A program made the translations under genes and the position numbers. Positions 32,301 to 42,890 of a stretch of 64,000 nt of DNA are shown here, in pieces. How positions within the stretch are numbered: the stretch's first letter is position 1; the number at the start of each line of letters is the position of its first letter. The stretch lies in NCBI GenBank assembly GCA_922989275.2, contig OV277870.1:72294579-72358578 (forward strand), given 5' to 3'. Under the pieces are notes generated by a model. The model was not told the origin of the DNA. It saw nothing but the letters and a program-made list of their open reading frames with translations, and ran no database searches. Origin of the DNA: Gari tellinella (Eukaryota; Mollusca; Bivalvia; Cardiida; Psammobiidae).

Positions 32301-34861
32301 AGATGTTACTTTAGATAATGTACCTTAAAAGTAAATTTGAGATATAAAGGCGGAGTACAAATTTAACACTTTTCTCCCAGAAACCTAAAATAAACAATTC
32401 TTGTTTTCAATTTTGACTAGTCCACTTTTGACCTTTTTAGAGTTGATTTTTACAATATATGTCTAAATGACGAACAGTGTAGACCCTGATCAGAGGGCTC
32501 CTTAAGGAGCCCTCTGATCAGGATCTACACTGTTTGCATAGAACGAGTGTACTCCTCACATGACGCATATATGAGTGACTAGGGTTCAAAGAGTTAAAGT
32601 TGATGACATCATTGCACTGACGGGATTAAAAGGACAATAAAAACATATTGTTTCATACCTGGGATGCACTCTATAAACAAGTTGGCATTGATAGGCCCCT
32701 TCTCGCAAATCACACCAAACAGCACGTGGTAGAAAATATTCTGAAAACAGTAAATCATATATGTATATATCAAAATAAGTTGTGCAAGAACATGTATATG
32801 TCAATAAAACATTTGAAAAAACAATATATTCCGGATGGGGTAAAAGGTTTGGTTCAGAGAGTTATCCGGTTAAACCTTTTACTGCCAATGCCCACAATGC
32901 TGACATTTGCAAGACGCCGCATGGCGCGGCGTCATATCTACAGGGATCTATATCGCTTTCTGATTTCTACATATTATAGACCCATGTGGTCAGAGCAGGA
33001 TCCAAAGTATTTTACACTCAAATATTTTTCCGTAGTCAAAACGCATAAAATTTTAAATTATAAAAATAAAAAAGCATGCGAAAATTAAAAGCCATAATAT
33101 GGCAACGATTGTGTTAGACAGGTACATGTATTTCCATCATAATTGACGCGTGGAAAGGGTTAGTGGAGGTTTAGTATCCATTTAAATGAGGTCAAAGTGG
33201 TAGGCGTTTACGACAAGACTTAAGTGGTGGCTTAATGCAACACAACAGTGGTGCAGAAAGTTTCTTGAGGAATATTGGCACTACAGTTGCCCTGCATTAA
33301 GCAGCCATCTGTCTTTGTAAGCGTCTTCGTTGAGCGTTTGAAGATGAAGGAGAAAAAACGTATTTTGGACTTAGATAGTCCAGTTTAAAGAAAATTTCGG
33401 TAGGAGCCCTCTGGGTTGGGTCTACACTATTTACATATACTGATATAGGGAAAGTAGATCCATACTCTTCAAAGACACACTGTCTGCAAAGGACGCATAT
33501 ATACACCACTAGGGTTCAATGGGTTAAGCCATGTTAAATTGGTTAATATTTTCCTCCGTACAAACGCCATAGGTCGCCGTTCCTTTACACATTCCTTTAA
33601 CCACAAATATATACTAACACGATAAAGAAGCTGCAACTGTTACCTTCACACCATCGTTATTCACACACAAAAGTATGATATGCATGCAAATTATTAAATC
33701 ACAAATACAAATTCACCTTCGTGTAGCCATTTTGATACCAAGTTTGGCTATGGTTTGAAAAGGTAAAGGTAAAGGTATGGGTTTATAAAGTCTGCAATAA
33801 TGTAATATTCTGCCGACTTTTACATTTACCTCATCGATCATCGAGTCACAAGTAGGTCAATTTACATGGTTTGTACTTATAAGTAAAACAAAAATCCCTC
33901 AAATCTAATGTACAGTTTCTTTATCGTGTTAGTATATAATATAATTTTCATTGATACTGCTGGCTACATGTGTCAGCTTAAACCAAAATGAAAGTAGATT
34001 AGAACGCTTCTACAGGAGTTTTCTGCTTTAATTTTATATTGCTTTAAGCAGTGCAGTAGTCTGCTAAGTAGATCTTGTGAGATATAATTAAATTGCACTT
34101 TTGGTTATATGTTTGTGAATTTACTATGCGACTGAGATGATGTACTTTGTACACATCGGAATAAATTTATGTTCTGTTCTGTTCTGTTTTCGATAATTTT
34201 GGTTACTGGTGGTCAATAAACAAACCTCTTACGTTTTTGTAGTCATGTATGAGCGTTATGTTCATACTCATAGCGCTTGGGTCGTGCGAGGTGTCCAGTG
34301 GTTCTTTCACATACATATAAGATCTCTTGTTAATAGAGTCGTATGCTGTACGCACAGTTCCGTTAAGCATTGGAAACTCTGATTCTACAAGTATAACCCT
34401 TTCACTGCCTTACCCCGAGTACAATAGTTATTTGCAAACAGTTTGGATCCTGATCAGACGCCGCGTAACGCGGCGTCTGATCAGGATCCAAACTGTTTGC
34501 CACTCATTTCAATATTGCTTGAGTCAAAATACCTAATATTTAAAACTGCGCAATTAAATCAAATTCAAATCCGAATTCTTTATTTCACTCAGTACATGTT
34601 TTCACATGAATACATGAGATTAATTGGAGGTATTAAATCAGACATGTTAAGAACAAAAACTCGCTGCTATTTACCATGGTTTAAAATTGATGACGTCATG
34701 GCAGTGAAGGGGTTCGGTCTTGCTTTATCTGTACTTGCTGTGATGGCGTACATCAACGATTCAAACTGTTTCGGAAAACAACATACTGGAGAAGCCTTGA
34801 TTACTGATACATGTAGTACACATGATGATAAAAATATTTCCAATAACAATGATTTACACAT
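29196..34861 (-). CDS. Gene B: ependymin-related protein paralogue, 242 aa if the MITE-derived intron is spliced
   Basis: The exons are 34861-34675, 34384-34233, 32740-32659, 32069-31947 and 29380-29196. Signal peptide, CCFPKQFES, TAYDSINKR, an NIT glycosylation site, GFDYQ and the VVDFTRGIKD..IFNPPPCC block match gene A, with identical lengths and phases for the last three exons. The gene is a tandem paralogue on the same strand, 10 kb upstream of gene A. Oddity: the region equivalent to gene A exon 1 is interrupted by a 320-bp core-A1 transposon. Read straight through, the frame stops after 64 codons. Donor GTAAAT inside the element (34674-34669) and acceptor TTGTAG beside it (34386-34385) would remove 290 nt in frame. 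The gene is either rescued by this new intron or a recent pseudogene. Confidence 0.74.
29690..30620. repeat. Tandem repeat of about 150 bp ending in an inverted copy
   Basis: The block TTGCTCTCTAACACAAA..GATCTTCACCAAACTTGCTG..AAAATCGCATAAGG recurs at about 29720, 29900, 30050, 30190 and 30360. From about 30375 the same sequence runs in reverse (GTGTTAGAGAGCAGACAATG, CAAGTTTGGTGAAGATCC). It lies in gene B intron 3. Confidence 0.75.
30626..30644. repeat. Poly-C run, 19 bases
   Basis: Uninterrupted C run at the edge of the 150-bp repeat region. Confidence 0.85.
30682..30904. mobile_element. Core-A1 MITE
   Basis: TTAAACCCTGTGCCTACCAT to GCAGAATAAGGGTTAA. Hairpin at 30727-30800, loop GCCGCGTCACGCGGC, with a small TCTAGAATCTAG insertion in one arm. 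Confidence 0.8.
30910..31105. mobile_element. Element C2
   Basis: GCTCCAGATAAACATGTAAG to CCGTTATCTGGAGC. The centre TTAAACCGATTCTTCGAGAC has diverged. Confidence 0.75.
31308..31420. mobile_element. Fold-back element D, partial
   Basis: TTAAGTCGAACATATCCGTA to GGGTATGTTCGACTTAA palindrome around GTGGCTTAGCCAC, then GTATCAAATTTCGACTG. Confidence 0.7.
31678..31810. mobile_element. Element C1, partial
   Basis: CATGTCTTGTGACATCTC / GAGATGTAACAAGACAGGAT hairpin, then CTGACTTACGACAATATATG. Confidence 0.7.
31947..32069 (-). CDS. Gene B exon 3
   Basis: This exon has 123 nt, acceptor ACCACAG, donor GTGAGC. It encodes DGAEVVNEGTLGDTS..GFDYQAVVSVIHT. It is equivalent to gene A exon 3. Confidence 0.85.
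32363..32597. mobile_element. Core-A11 MITE in gene B intron 2
   Basis: TTAACACTTTTCTCCCAG to GGTTCAAAGAGTTAA. Perfect hairpin GTGTAGACCCTGATCAGAGG with loop CTCCTTAAGGAG at 32476-32539. Confidence 0.85.
32659..32740 (-). CDS. Gene B exon 2
   Basis: This exon has 82 nt, acceptor TTTCAG, donor GTATGA. It encodes NIFYHVLFGVICEKGPINAN..IECIP. Length, phase and both cysteines equal gene A exon 2. Confidence 0.84.
32872..33161. mobile_element. Core-A1 MITE, decayed
   Basis: TTAAACCTTTTACTGCCAAT to GTGGAAAGGGTT. The hairpin is reduced to AGACGCCGCATGGCGCGGCG. Confidence 0.6.
33162..34232. other. Gene B intron 1, repeat remnants only
   Basis: Includes a core-A11 remnant (33335-33527, with GGAGCCCTCTGGGTTGGGTC) and a core-B fragment (33970-34060). 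AAAGGTAAAGGTAAAGGTAT at 33758 is a short direct repeat. No coding signal is seen. Confidence 0.4.
34233..34384 (-). CDS. Gene B exon 1b
   Basis: This exon has 152 nt encoding ESEFPMLNGTVRTAYDSINK..MNITLIHDYKN, ending at donor GTAAGA, phase 0, as in gene A exon 1. Its frame continues exactly from exon 1a if acceptor TTGTAG at 34386-34385 is used. The polypyrimidine tract is poor, so use of that acceptor is uncertain. Confidence 0.72.
34395..34714. mobile_element. Core-A1 MITE inside gene B exon 1
   Basis: AACCCTTTCACTGCCTTACC at the left and GTCATGGCAGTGAAGGGGTT at the right. Perfect hairpin at 34434-34500 with loop GCCGCGTAACGCGGC. The flanks on both sides are ependymin coding sequence. The bounding TTAA is not intact (TATAA and TTCGG). 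Confidence 0.88.
34675..34861 (-). CDS. Gene B exon 1a (signal peptide, part MITE-derived)
   Basis: This exon has 187 nt from ATG 34861 to the putative donor CATG|GTAAAT. The first 49 codons match the family (signal peptide, CCFPKQFESLMYAITAS). The last 13 codons (NPFTAMTSSILNH) come from the transposon end. Without splicing, the frame stops two codons further on. Confidence 0.7.
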
Positions 34862-35021
34862 CCTGATTCGTAGATCTACAATTTATTTAGAACTTGAACT
34901 ACTTGTATTAAATACTGTGAGTATGCTGGATGACTGTGCTGTCACCACTATCTATGCCCTATATAACACTGTTTAAACAAAGCTAATATTGCTGTGATCG
35001 GCAGGCAAGGGGTTATTAACT

Positions 35022-35292
35022 CATTCACACATGAAACTTCAAATGGATATTTCAAGTTTAACATTGAGTCTAGTGCATTTCTTACCATTTGACAATACAT
35101 TGAAAAAAGAGGGTTGATTATGACAATACATTGCAAAAAGAGGGTTGATTTTGACAATATGTTGATAAACAAGTCAAGCCCCTCTTTTATGAGCTCTCTG
35201 TCGTCACTGTTTGCATCGGACAAGTGTACTCTTTACAGGTACATGTTTGTAAAGAACGAGTATACTCGTCTCTAGTGCTCAATGTGTTAACT
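35022..35292. mobile_element. Core-A11 MITE with internal duplication
   Basis: TTAACTCATTCACACATGAA to TAGTGCTCAATGTGTTAA. The stretch TTGACAATACATTG..AAAGAGGGTTGATT is repeated at 35089 and 35125. Confidence 0.65.
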
Positions 35293-35446
35293 TCAGTGTC
35301 ACTTGCAAAAACTACGAAACGGTCAAATCAAGGCAGTGCATATAGTATGAATAGCTTCTATCGCAACACTCACATTATTGCCTATACATGTATTTGCACT
35401 GGAAAGAAAGAAATTGATCATTACAAAATAGTGTGCATCCATTGTT

Positions 35447-35678
35447 TGATTCTTTTCCCCAATACCTGTTCCTATATAGTTACAGGTTACCGCTGCTTAA
35501 AGCATGTTGAAAGGCACAGTCTGCTTTACTGTCAGCCTGCTTTAAGCTATCATATTCTATGATATAACAAATATTTCTAATGATACATTTTTATGACTGT
35601 ATAGTATAGAGTGGAACTATTTTCTTAGTGGAGGAATAAATTAGAGGCGTAAAAAGGCGTATTTATGGGGTAATGGGT
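35447..35678. mobile_element. Core-B1 MITE
   Basis: TTGATTCTTTTCCCCAATAC to GTATTTATGGGGTAATGGG. Core-B hairpin shortened to GCTTAAAGCATGTTGAAAGG and CTGTCAGCCTGCTTTAAG. Confidence 0.68.
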
Positions 35679-36012
35679 CAATCTTCCACTATGTGTATAT
35701 ATATACATGTATATATATTTCCTTATTGTTCTTCGTGTAGAAATTAATAATTTATAGTATATTACTAGTAACTCATTCACCCTTGAAACGTTTAATAAAA
35801 AAAATCCAGTTTCAGTGAAAGTCTAGTCCAGTTTTTTACTATTTATGGTTGTTTTACAATAAATTGCCAAACTTACAAACAATGCAAATCCTGACCAGAG
35901 TATACTCAAAACAGGGAACCCGTAATATGTACACTTGTCCAATGCAAACAGAGTAGACCAAGGCGTATATAAATACATATTAGCTATGTTGTTTAAGACA
36001 TACACATGTATC

Positions 36013-36262
36013 TACAGTGGAGAATCTGTTATTCTTTCCCGTTTAAACGCAAACGTACGCAAACGCAAAGCACTAAAACGTAGAAAAGAACAACTTTTGG
36101 ACAATTCTGATATTTCATGTTTATCTTGGTGGCAAACAGTTTGGAGCCTGATCAGACGCCGGGTTACCCGGCGTCTGATCTGGCTCCAAACTGTTTGCAA
36201 TTGAAATAATAGTTTAAGCGTAAACGCGTTTATTGGGAAAGAATAACGTTTTCTCAACTGTA
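36013..36262. mobile_element. Core-A2 MITE
   Basis: TACAGTGGAGAATCTGTTAT to ACGTTTTCTCAACTGTA. Loop GCCGGGTTACCCGGC. Confidence 0.9.
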
Positions 36263-36626
36263 CTAGGATATAAAAATATTTCTTATGGTATACATTAATG
36301 ACTTATAAAGTGGAACTTTTTTCTTCTTTGAAGGAATAAATTAGATGCATAAAAATGCGTATTTATTGGGTAATGGGTTAAGTGAGTTCGAATTATAGAA
36401 GCCCGACTTATTATGAAGTTAGGTTATCGGTTAAGGGTAAATTATCGGACCTACTTTTGGGTCGTTTCATATCAGCAAATTGAATAGGACAAGAAATTAA
36501 ACAGATAACAATTTTAATCGTTGGTTTTTATTTGTGTCCATGTACATTGTACTACATTCTTCTATTAGATTATGTTGTATTGCAATACTTAACCGCTTCA
36601 CTGCCTAACTACTACTTGTCTTCCAT

Positions 36627-36661
<35 letters not shown>

Positions 36662-36702
36662 CCGCAACAACATCAAAAATAACAACAACAACGACGACGA
36701 CG

Positions 36703-36733
<31 letters not shown>

Positions 36734-36830
36734 CTAATACAACTGAACAACCACTACTACCACTGTCCCTTTTACTGTTTTAGCTAACAACAACAACAAC
36801 AACTAATACAACTGAACAACCACTACTATA
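36627..36830. repeat. ACA microsatellite with a duplicated flank
   Basis: (ACA)n with ACG interruptions at 36627-36735. AACAACTAATACAACTGAAC followed by AACCACTACTA occurs twice (36728 and 36800). Confidence 0.85.
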
Positions 36831-36840
36831 AAAAAAAAAA

Positions 36841-38109
36841 AGGTCGTTTGCAGTTCAAAAAACACGATAAATCTTAGATAATTTTAAAACTAGTGGACGT
36901 ATTTAGTTGAAGTTTTGCATACACACTTATGATATACCTATACCAACTCTGACAAGAAAATTCAGAATTTTTTATAGTCTAACTAAAAACTTTTCTTCTT
37001 TGTTTTATATAAATTTTGTGTCGCTGAAAATGGTCAATTTCGTGGGGTGTTATTGGCTATTACCTTGATCACGTTTGTTTATATTGGAGAATATCCCCAG
37101 GTAAAATCCCGTGCAAGTTGCTTCTGTCTGAAATGTGAATCCTGTGCTGATATTGGTTGTTTAGTTGTACAAAATTAATTGTGAGGCCCCATAATCCATT
37201 ACATTTTTATTATGCCTAAATCCACGAACTCTTCACCAGGAATAAAGAGAATTGCAGTTACTTTTAAAACCGAAGCTCTACCATTTCTACATAACTACAG
37301 AGCTCAAGATAAGAGAGAGAAAATTGAACCAGTCTAACATTTTTTCATCCATTTCAGCACCAAATCCGATGGTGTGACTACTCATTAGAATCGTCTAGAA
37401 AAGACAGTTCAAGTGAGTAGTCACATCATAGGGCTTAACTCAGAAATAAAGATGTTAATTTCGTAAATACTCCCCTTATCTGGAGCTGTATCAATGTTAG
37501 AGTTGTATTGTGGAACGTTTACGTTACGTTTCACGATACAATAGTAAAGGTTTTCGAACTGCTCTGGAAACATTCTGTTGAAAGTTTGATAAAGGTAAGT
37601 TGTGTAGATGGTCTGATAAGAACATGTCTCTTCTGCTATTTATCACATTTAGTTATTTTGCGTTTTGTTGATAAAAAGTTCGTATGAGTGGCACATGGTT
37701 CGGATCCAATTCATATACGAAATGGCTCCGGTGTCCGATTAGGATCTATTATGTTCGCAAATAACAGTATGGTCGGTTAATACGTTTAACGTACCCCAGT
37801 CAGGGCCTCGTTCGGTTAGTTGTAAACTGCTATGGTATGCGATGGCTTAACGGTGAGGCGTTACCGGGTCGCGAAAGATAGGCTGTTGAATAACTTGAAA
37901 TCACCCTTCGGAAAAGTGTCCCTTAGAAGTGTAAACTTTATATAGAAGTTATGAATAAAACTTTTTTATTACGAAGAGCAAAAATATGTTCTTTTTTGTC
38001 AGAGTTGGTATAGGTATATCATAAATATATGCAAAATTCCATTTGTCTCCGTTGTCTTGTTATGGAGATATTTGAAAATTATCGTGTTTTTTTTAACTGC
38101 AAACGACCT
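36841..38109. mobile_element. 1.27-kb element with inverted ends, no coding capacity
   Basis: AGGTCGTTTGCAGTTCAAAA at the left is mirrored by TTTTAACTGCAAACGACCT at the right. A second mirrored block is ATGATATACCTATACCAACT / AGTTGGTATAGGTATATCAT. It sits in the duplicated ACA flank, which resumes as ACCACTGTCCCTTTTACTG at 38113. A C2 element (37300-37487) is nested inside. Confidence 0.82.
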
Positions 38110-38148
38110 ATACCACTGTCCCTTTTACTGTTTTAGCTAATATGTAAT

Positions 38149-38329
38149 AGATACACGACGGGTTTCGCCTTAAAAGTGTAGGGTATTGAATCGTAATGAG
38201 ACTGTTTTGCAAGGACGGCAACAAATTGTCCGAGGCGAAGCCGAGGACATATTTGTTGTTCGTCCGAGCGAAACAGTCTTATTACGATTCATACCCTACA
38301 CTTTTAAGGCGAAACCCGTCGTGTATCTG
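38149..38329. mobile_element. Palindromic element G
   Basis: The arms AGATACACGACGGGTTTCGC and GCGAAACCCGTCGTGTATCT are about 80 bp each. The centre has GAGGCGAAGCCGAGG. Confidence 0.85.
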
Positions 38330-38744
38330 ACTTATACGTAGATTTTAATAAATATCTTACACCTAGTCAATAATGATTGCGGTCAATGTAATATAGCAAA
38401 TTAATATATCTATTTCTAAACTATAAAAATTCACGTAAACCAACTATTATTTTCATTGGTCCTTTTTATACTTTGCACGAGCATTCCGTGCAGCCTGTGT
38501 GCTGGGTCATGCCGTAAAATATACACTATCCTACGTATTTATTTATCTGCGCTCAGAATGAGTATTCAGCTAGTATAAGGTAAGCGCTGTATTTAACAAT
38601 TTAGATGACATCTTTTTTTAAGCATTTAGCTTTAAGGTCAATAAATATTTTATCATTTTAGCCCGATATAATTCCTTTTCCGCTCCTTATAACCAAACCA
38701 AGGACCAGATATTTTTCTCCTGAACAGGCACACTATTAAATAGC

Positions 38745-39113
38745 GTTGTTTACTCTTGCACTGTCATATTGTCGTCTGCTTTGAAATTGAAATGCACTTA
38801 TTTTCCAACGCAAAGTTTCGGGATTTGATTGCACGAATAAAGTGTCTATCAGTTTGGATCCTGTTCAAACGCTGAGTTACTGTGTGTTTGATATTGATCC
38901 AAATTATTTGCGAAAGTTCGTTATCCCTTATCGTGCTGAATTGCCGTCTGCATCAAACTTATCGTCTGCGGAGAATCTCAAAATCTTTCTTATACTTTCC
39001 AAATTGAATCAAAAATGAAAATCAGTGCCAAACATTTGGATCCAGATCACATGCCGCGTAACATGGCGTCTTCTATGGATCTAAACTGTTTCCAAATGTT
39101 AGACAAGCGGTAC
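38745..39113. repeat. Two decayed core-A elements
   Basis: CAGTTTGGATCCTGTTCAAA..ATTGATCCAAATTATTTG (38850-38911) and CATTTGGATCCAGATCACAT..TGGATCTAAACTGTTTCC (39033-39094), each with a GTCGTCTGCTT or GCCGTCTGCA phrase. Confidence 0.6.
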
Positions 39114-39360
39114 TCACAGTGGAAAAACGTTATTATTTCCCAATTAACGCGTTTAACGCTTAAACTATATTTTCCATTGCAAACATTTTGGAACCAGATC
39201 AGACGCCGGGTAACCCGGCGTCTGATCAGGATCCAAATTGTGTGCCACTCAGATGAAAATAGATGATGAAAAATGTAAAAAAAAAGTTATTATTTTCTAC
39301 ATTTTGCGTTTGCGTTTCGTTTGCGTTTAAACGGGAAAGAATTATGTTTTCTCCACTGTA
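39114..39360. mobile_element. Core-A2 MITE, divergent
   Basis: ACAGTGGAAAAACGTTATTA to TATGTTTTCTCCACTGTA. Loop GCCGGGTAACCCGGC. Confidence 0.82.
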
Positions 39361-39381
39361 GCATAACAAGGGTTACCTCGT

Positions 39382-39705
39382 CAATTCCCGGGCAATGCAA
39401 GAGTTAAACCGATGACCGCATGCTCACCACGTGCACCACGCCCGTAAAAAGTATCCGGTAACAGAAAGTAAAACTGTCCGGTAACAGAAAAAAAGTGTCC
39501 GGTATCAGACGTAAGAGGACACTTTTTGAATAGCTTTGCGGGGGGTATCTGCGTATAAACTGATATCAATTGAAGAAATATTGATGCAAATGTCAAACAG
39601 TTTGGATCCTTATCAGACACGCGGTGTCTGATCTGGATCTAAAATATTTTATGTGTTTGCAAAGTCAACGTTAGTCACCTATACATGAAGTGGTGAATGG
39701 GTTAA
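39382..39705. mobile_element. Core-A1 element with an inserted repeat
   Basis: The right end, with hairpin GTTTGGATCCTTATCAGACA and GTGAATGGGTTAA, is core-A1. The left half holds a GTCCGGTA(A/T)CAGA phrase repeated at 39448, 39477 and 39498. Confidence 0.5.
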
Positions 39706-39925
39706 CCCTTTTCATGCTGATGTGTCGTCTGCTTCAAATAGAATTAACGTCTGCGAAAAAAGCTAATAATTAATGGTTTTTTTTTTTTTCAACTTGAGAA
39801 AATATTACAGTGTAATGTGAATAGCAAACAGCTTGGATCCAGATCAGACGCCGCGTAACGCGGCGTCTGATCTGGATCCAAGTTGTTTGCAAATATTAGC
39901 CAAGTTGCGCTTAGCACGATAATTG
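39701..39925. mobile_element. Core-A1 MITE
   Basis: TTAACCCTTTTCATGCTGAT, GTCGTCTGCTTC and a hairpin at 39827-39896 with loop GCCGCGTAACGCGGC. The right end is CTTAGCACGATAA. Confidence 0.75.
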
Positions 39926-40737
39926 TTTGTTTTTTTTGTTTTGTTTGTTAACGTCCGTTTCTGCCATCTATGGGCTAATTGGACGACCCAGAGAGAGGGG
40001 AGCGGATACAGAGAACCCGGGCGCGATGCCCTACTCTTATTATCGAAAGAGTTCTCTGGTTCTTTTAGATGCCAAGTGTAAAGCACTCATACATCGGACC
40101 TCGGTTCATAAAGTCTCATCCGAAGAACTTGGTAATTGTTGATAATTGTTGATTTCAAACTAACAGAACTAAAGAAAGCTCCGTAAGGAACGTTCTGCTT
40201 TATTACTTTTTATGCATTAAGCAGCTACCTGTCTCGTGAGCTCTATACATGTCTTCGTTTAAGGTTGATGCTCCCTAATGAGATCGCGCCAATGTTGGTC
40301 AATATCGGTACTCTACGGGGAGCGATCGGCCATTCTCGTCAACTGTCGGTCCGTTCCGAACTATGCTAAAATATAGTTCAGAAGGGACCGTCATTTGACG
40401 ACTTGAAATGGTCGATCGTTGTAACGTAGAATACCAATTTTGAAGTCGGTGAGGAATTAAAATTTGTATTTAAGGCCGAGACATTTTTCTGGTTTTCAGA
40501 GACTTCCGGTTTATGGGAGTCCTGTGTTCGGGGCCAACACTGTAGTGCCCTATATATGAAAAGTTGAACTACTTTTTTTAACCCCATTTACTGTCACAAT
40601 GATAACACTGATGCTTAATCATACAAATCATGTTTTTCCCAATTCAATTGCATATATGAGAACTGCATCACTGTTAGCCTCTGATCTGGATCCAAACTGT
40701 TCGCTAATGTCAGTGTATTTTCGTATGGCAGTGAAGG

Positions 40738-40950
40738 CAGGGCTGCCATAAGTTGACATGAAAATTCCTAAGATTTCCAAATTTACATTTTTCAAGTGCG
40801 ATTTTAAGAATACTCCCTTTACCCCATAGCCTGTTTCTAGTTTTGATGACATGCGACTACTTAAAGCAGGCTGTAAGTAAAGCTTTAGGCTACTACAAAC
40901 TGGAAAAAAATCCGAAGATTTAGGAAAAATCCGGAGAAATGGCAGCCCTG
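40738..40950. mobile_element. Core-B2 MITE
   Basis: CAGGGCTGCCATAAGTTGAC to CGGAGAAATGGCAGCCCTG, with half of core B remaining. Confidence 0.83.
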
Positions 40951-41058
40951 TGAAGGGGTTAATCGCTTTCTATTTAAATATGCCAGCCTTTTAAATCAGA
41001 TTATGAGAATATATGCAGGATTAACCTGAGCCTTTTAAGACTTAACACATTCACTGCG

Positions 41059-41327
41059 ACCGTGGAGAATACGTTTTGCTTTCCCGTTTAAACATATACG
41101 AAATGCAAACGCAATGCACAAAAATGCAGAAAATTTAAACGTTATTTTTAAATTCTCACGATTTACTTTAATCTGAATGGCAAACAATTTGAAGCCTGAT
41201 CAGACGACTGGTTACCCGGTGCCTGATCTGGCTCCAAACAGATTGCAGTGGAAATAATAATATAAGCGTAAACGCTTTTATTGGGAACGTGTACATGTAT
41301 TAATATAACGTCTTCTTCACTGCTATT
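41059..41327. mobile_element. Core-A2 MITE, divergent
   Basis: CGTGGAGAATACGTTTTGCT to ACGTCTTCTTCACTG. Loop ACTGGTTACCCGGT. Confidence 0.65.
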
Positions 41328-41723
41328 GTACCGTCTACTTATAAATCTGCCCTCTACTTTTATTGCCAAAATTTTGGCATTTTTTACTGATATTGAAAAT
41401 CGAAATTGGTGTCAAACTGTCTGTTTCTTGGTCAGACGCTGAGTTACACAATGTTTGGTCATGACCCAAACTGTTTGCAGGTTTACAGGTTTAACCATGC
41501 CAAAGCAGCCCCTAAGTTTGGGTCAATGTCGGTGAATATCGGTACTCTTAGGCCATTCTCTTGAACTGACTTCAAAACCATACCATGCACGTAGAGCGAG
41601 CGAATATTCGCTCCAACTGGCGGTCCGGACCGATAATATGCTCGAGCATAAATATCAGTTTGAACCAAAACATTGGGTAATGGGTAATGCGTTGCTTTAT
41701 CCTGTTTAACCCTTTCGTCGTCG

Positions 41724-41973
41724 TACAGTGGATAATCTGTTATTCTTTCCCGTTTAAACGCAAACGTACGCAAACGCAAATCACTAAAACGTAGAAAAGA
41801 ACATCTTTTGAACAATTCTGCTAATTCTTGTTTATCTTGGTGGCAAACAGTTTGGAGCCTGATCAGACGCCGGGTTACCCGGCGTCTGATCTGGCTCCAA
41901 ACTGTTTGTACTTCAAAAATTAGTTTTAGCGTAAACACGTTTATTGGGAAAGAATAACAGATTCTCCACTGTA
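41724..41973. mobile_element. Core-A2 MITE
   Basis: TACAGTGGATAATCTGTTAT to CAGATTCTCCACTGTA. Loop GCCGGGTTACCCGGC. Confidence 0.91.
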
Positions 41974-41990
41974 TATAGTAGTAACCATCT

Positions 41991-42236
41991 GGGGCCCGTT
42001 TCATAAAGGTTCTTACGACAAATGTTGTCGTAAGTCAGATTATAAAAGTCTCAATTATTATTTATTTCTTCATCTAATCCTGTCTTGTGACATCTTTTTG
42101 GAATCGTCTTGAAAAGACGATTCCAAAGAGATGTCACAAGACAGGATTAGATAGAGAAATCAGAAATTAAATGTATTTTAAAGTTTTGACTTACGATCGT
42201 TTTTGTAGTACGAAGTTTTAATTATGAAACGGGCCC
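41991..42236. mobile_element. Element C1, complete
   Basis: GGGGCCCGTTTCATAAAGGT to TTATGAAACGGGCCC. The centre is a perfect hairpin ATCCTGTCTTGTGACATC..GATGTCACAAGACAGGAT. Inner arms carry TTGTCGTAAGTC / ACTTACGATCG. Confidence 0.88.
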
Positions 42237-42298
42237 AGGCTCATTTAAAGAGACTGAACCCCAGATTTCGGATTAGTAAAATGTGTAAATGGATACCA

Positions 42299-42498
42299 GG
42301 GGCCCGTTCCATAAAACTTCGTAGTAGGACAAAAACGGTCGTATGTCAAAACTTTAAAATACATTTAATTTCTGATTTCTCTATCTAATCCTGTCTTGTG
42401 ACATCTCTTTGGAATCGTCTTTTTTAGACTGGGAAATACAGTAATTGAGACTTTTATAACCTGACTTACGGCAACATTTGTTTTATGAAACGGGCCCC
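42299..42498. mobile_element. Element C1, second copy with one hairpin arm deleted
   Basis: GGGGCCCGTTCCATAAAACT to TTTATGAAACGGGCCCC. Only one ATCCTGTCTTGTGACATCTC arm remains. It lies 62 bp from the first copy. Confidence 0.8.
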
Positions 42499-42548
42499 AG
42501 ACGCCTAAATAAACACGTAGATTTTAACTTAGGGAAAGGCTGTTAATG

Positions 42549-42761
42549 TTAACCCTTTCACACTCAATGACGTCATAAAACGCATTTAGCAAACAGTTTT
42601 GATCCTGATCAAACGCCGCGTAATGCGGCGTCTGATCAGGATCAAAACTGTTTGCCACTTGTTTTGAATTAGGTCAGTTATACTGCCTTAAAGATATTGC
42701 AGACAAAATATTGAAGTAGACGACAATATGGCGGTGATAATTTTGATCATGAAAGGGTTAA
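42549..42761. mobile_element. Core-A1 MITE, intact reference copy
   Basis: TTAACCCTTTCACACTCAAT to TTGATCATGAAAGGGTTAA. Hairpin at 42588-42656 with loop GCCGCGTAATGCGGC, then GAAGTAGACGACAATATGGC. Confidence 0.9.
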
Positions 42762-42890
42762 AAATACAGTTCAGAGAATAGAATATCCCGTTCTTAGTCC
42801 GTGTATAGAAGACCAAACAAGCTATGGCATCATTTATAACCGGTACTTTACTTAGAAGCTGATACAATGTACTGAACAGTCAAAATTGTG

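Noticed and set aside
36532..36783. An 83-residue threonine-rich protein.
   Set aside because: It is the translated ACA microsatellite, without support from neighbouring exons.
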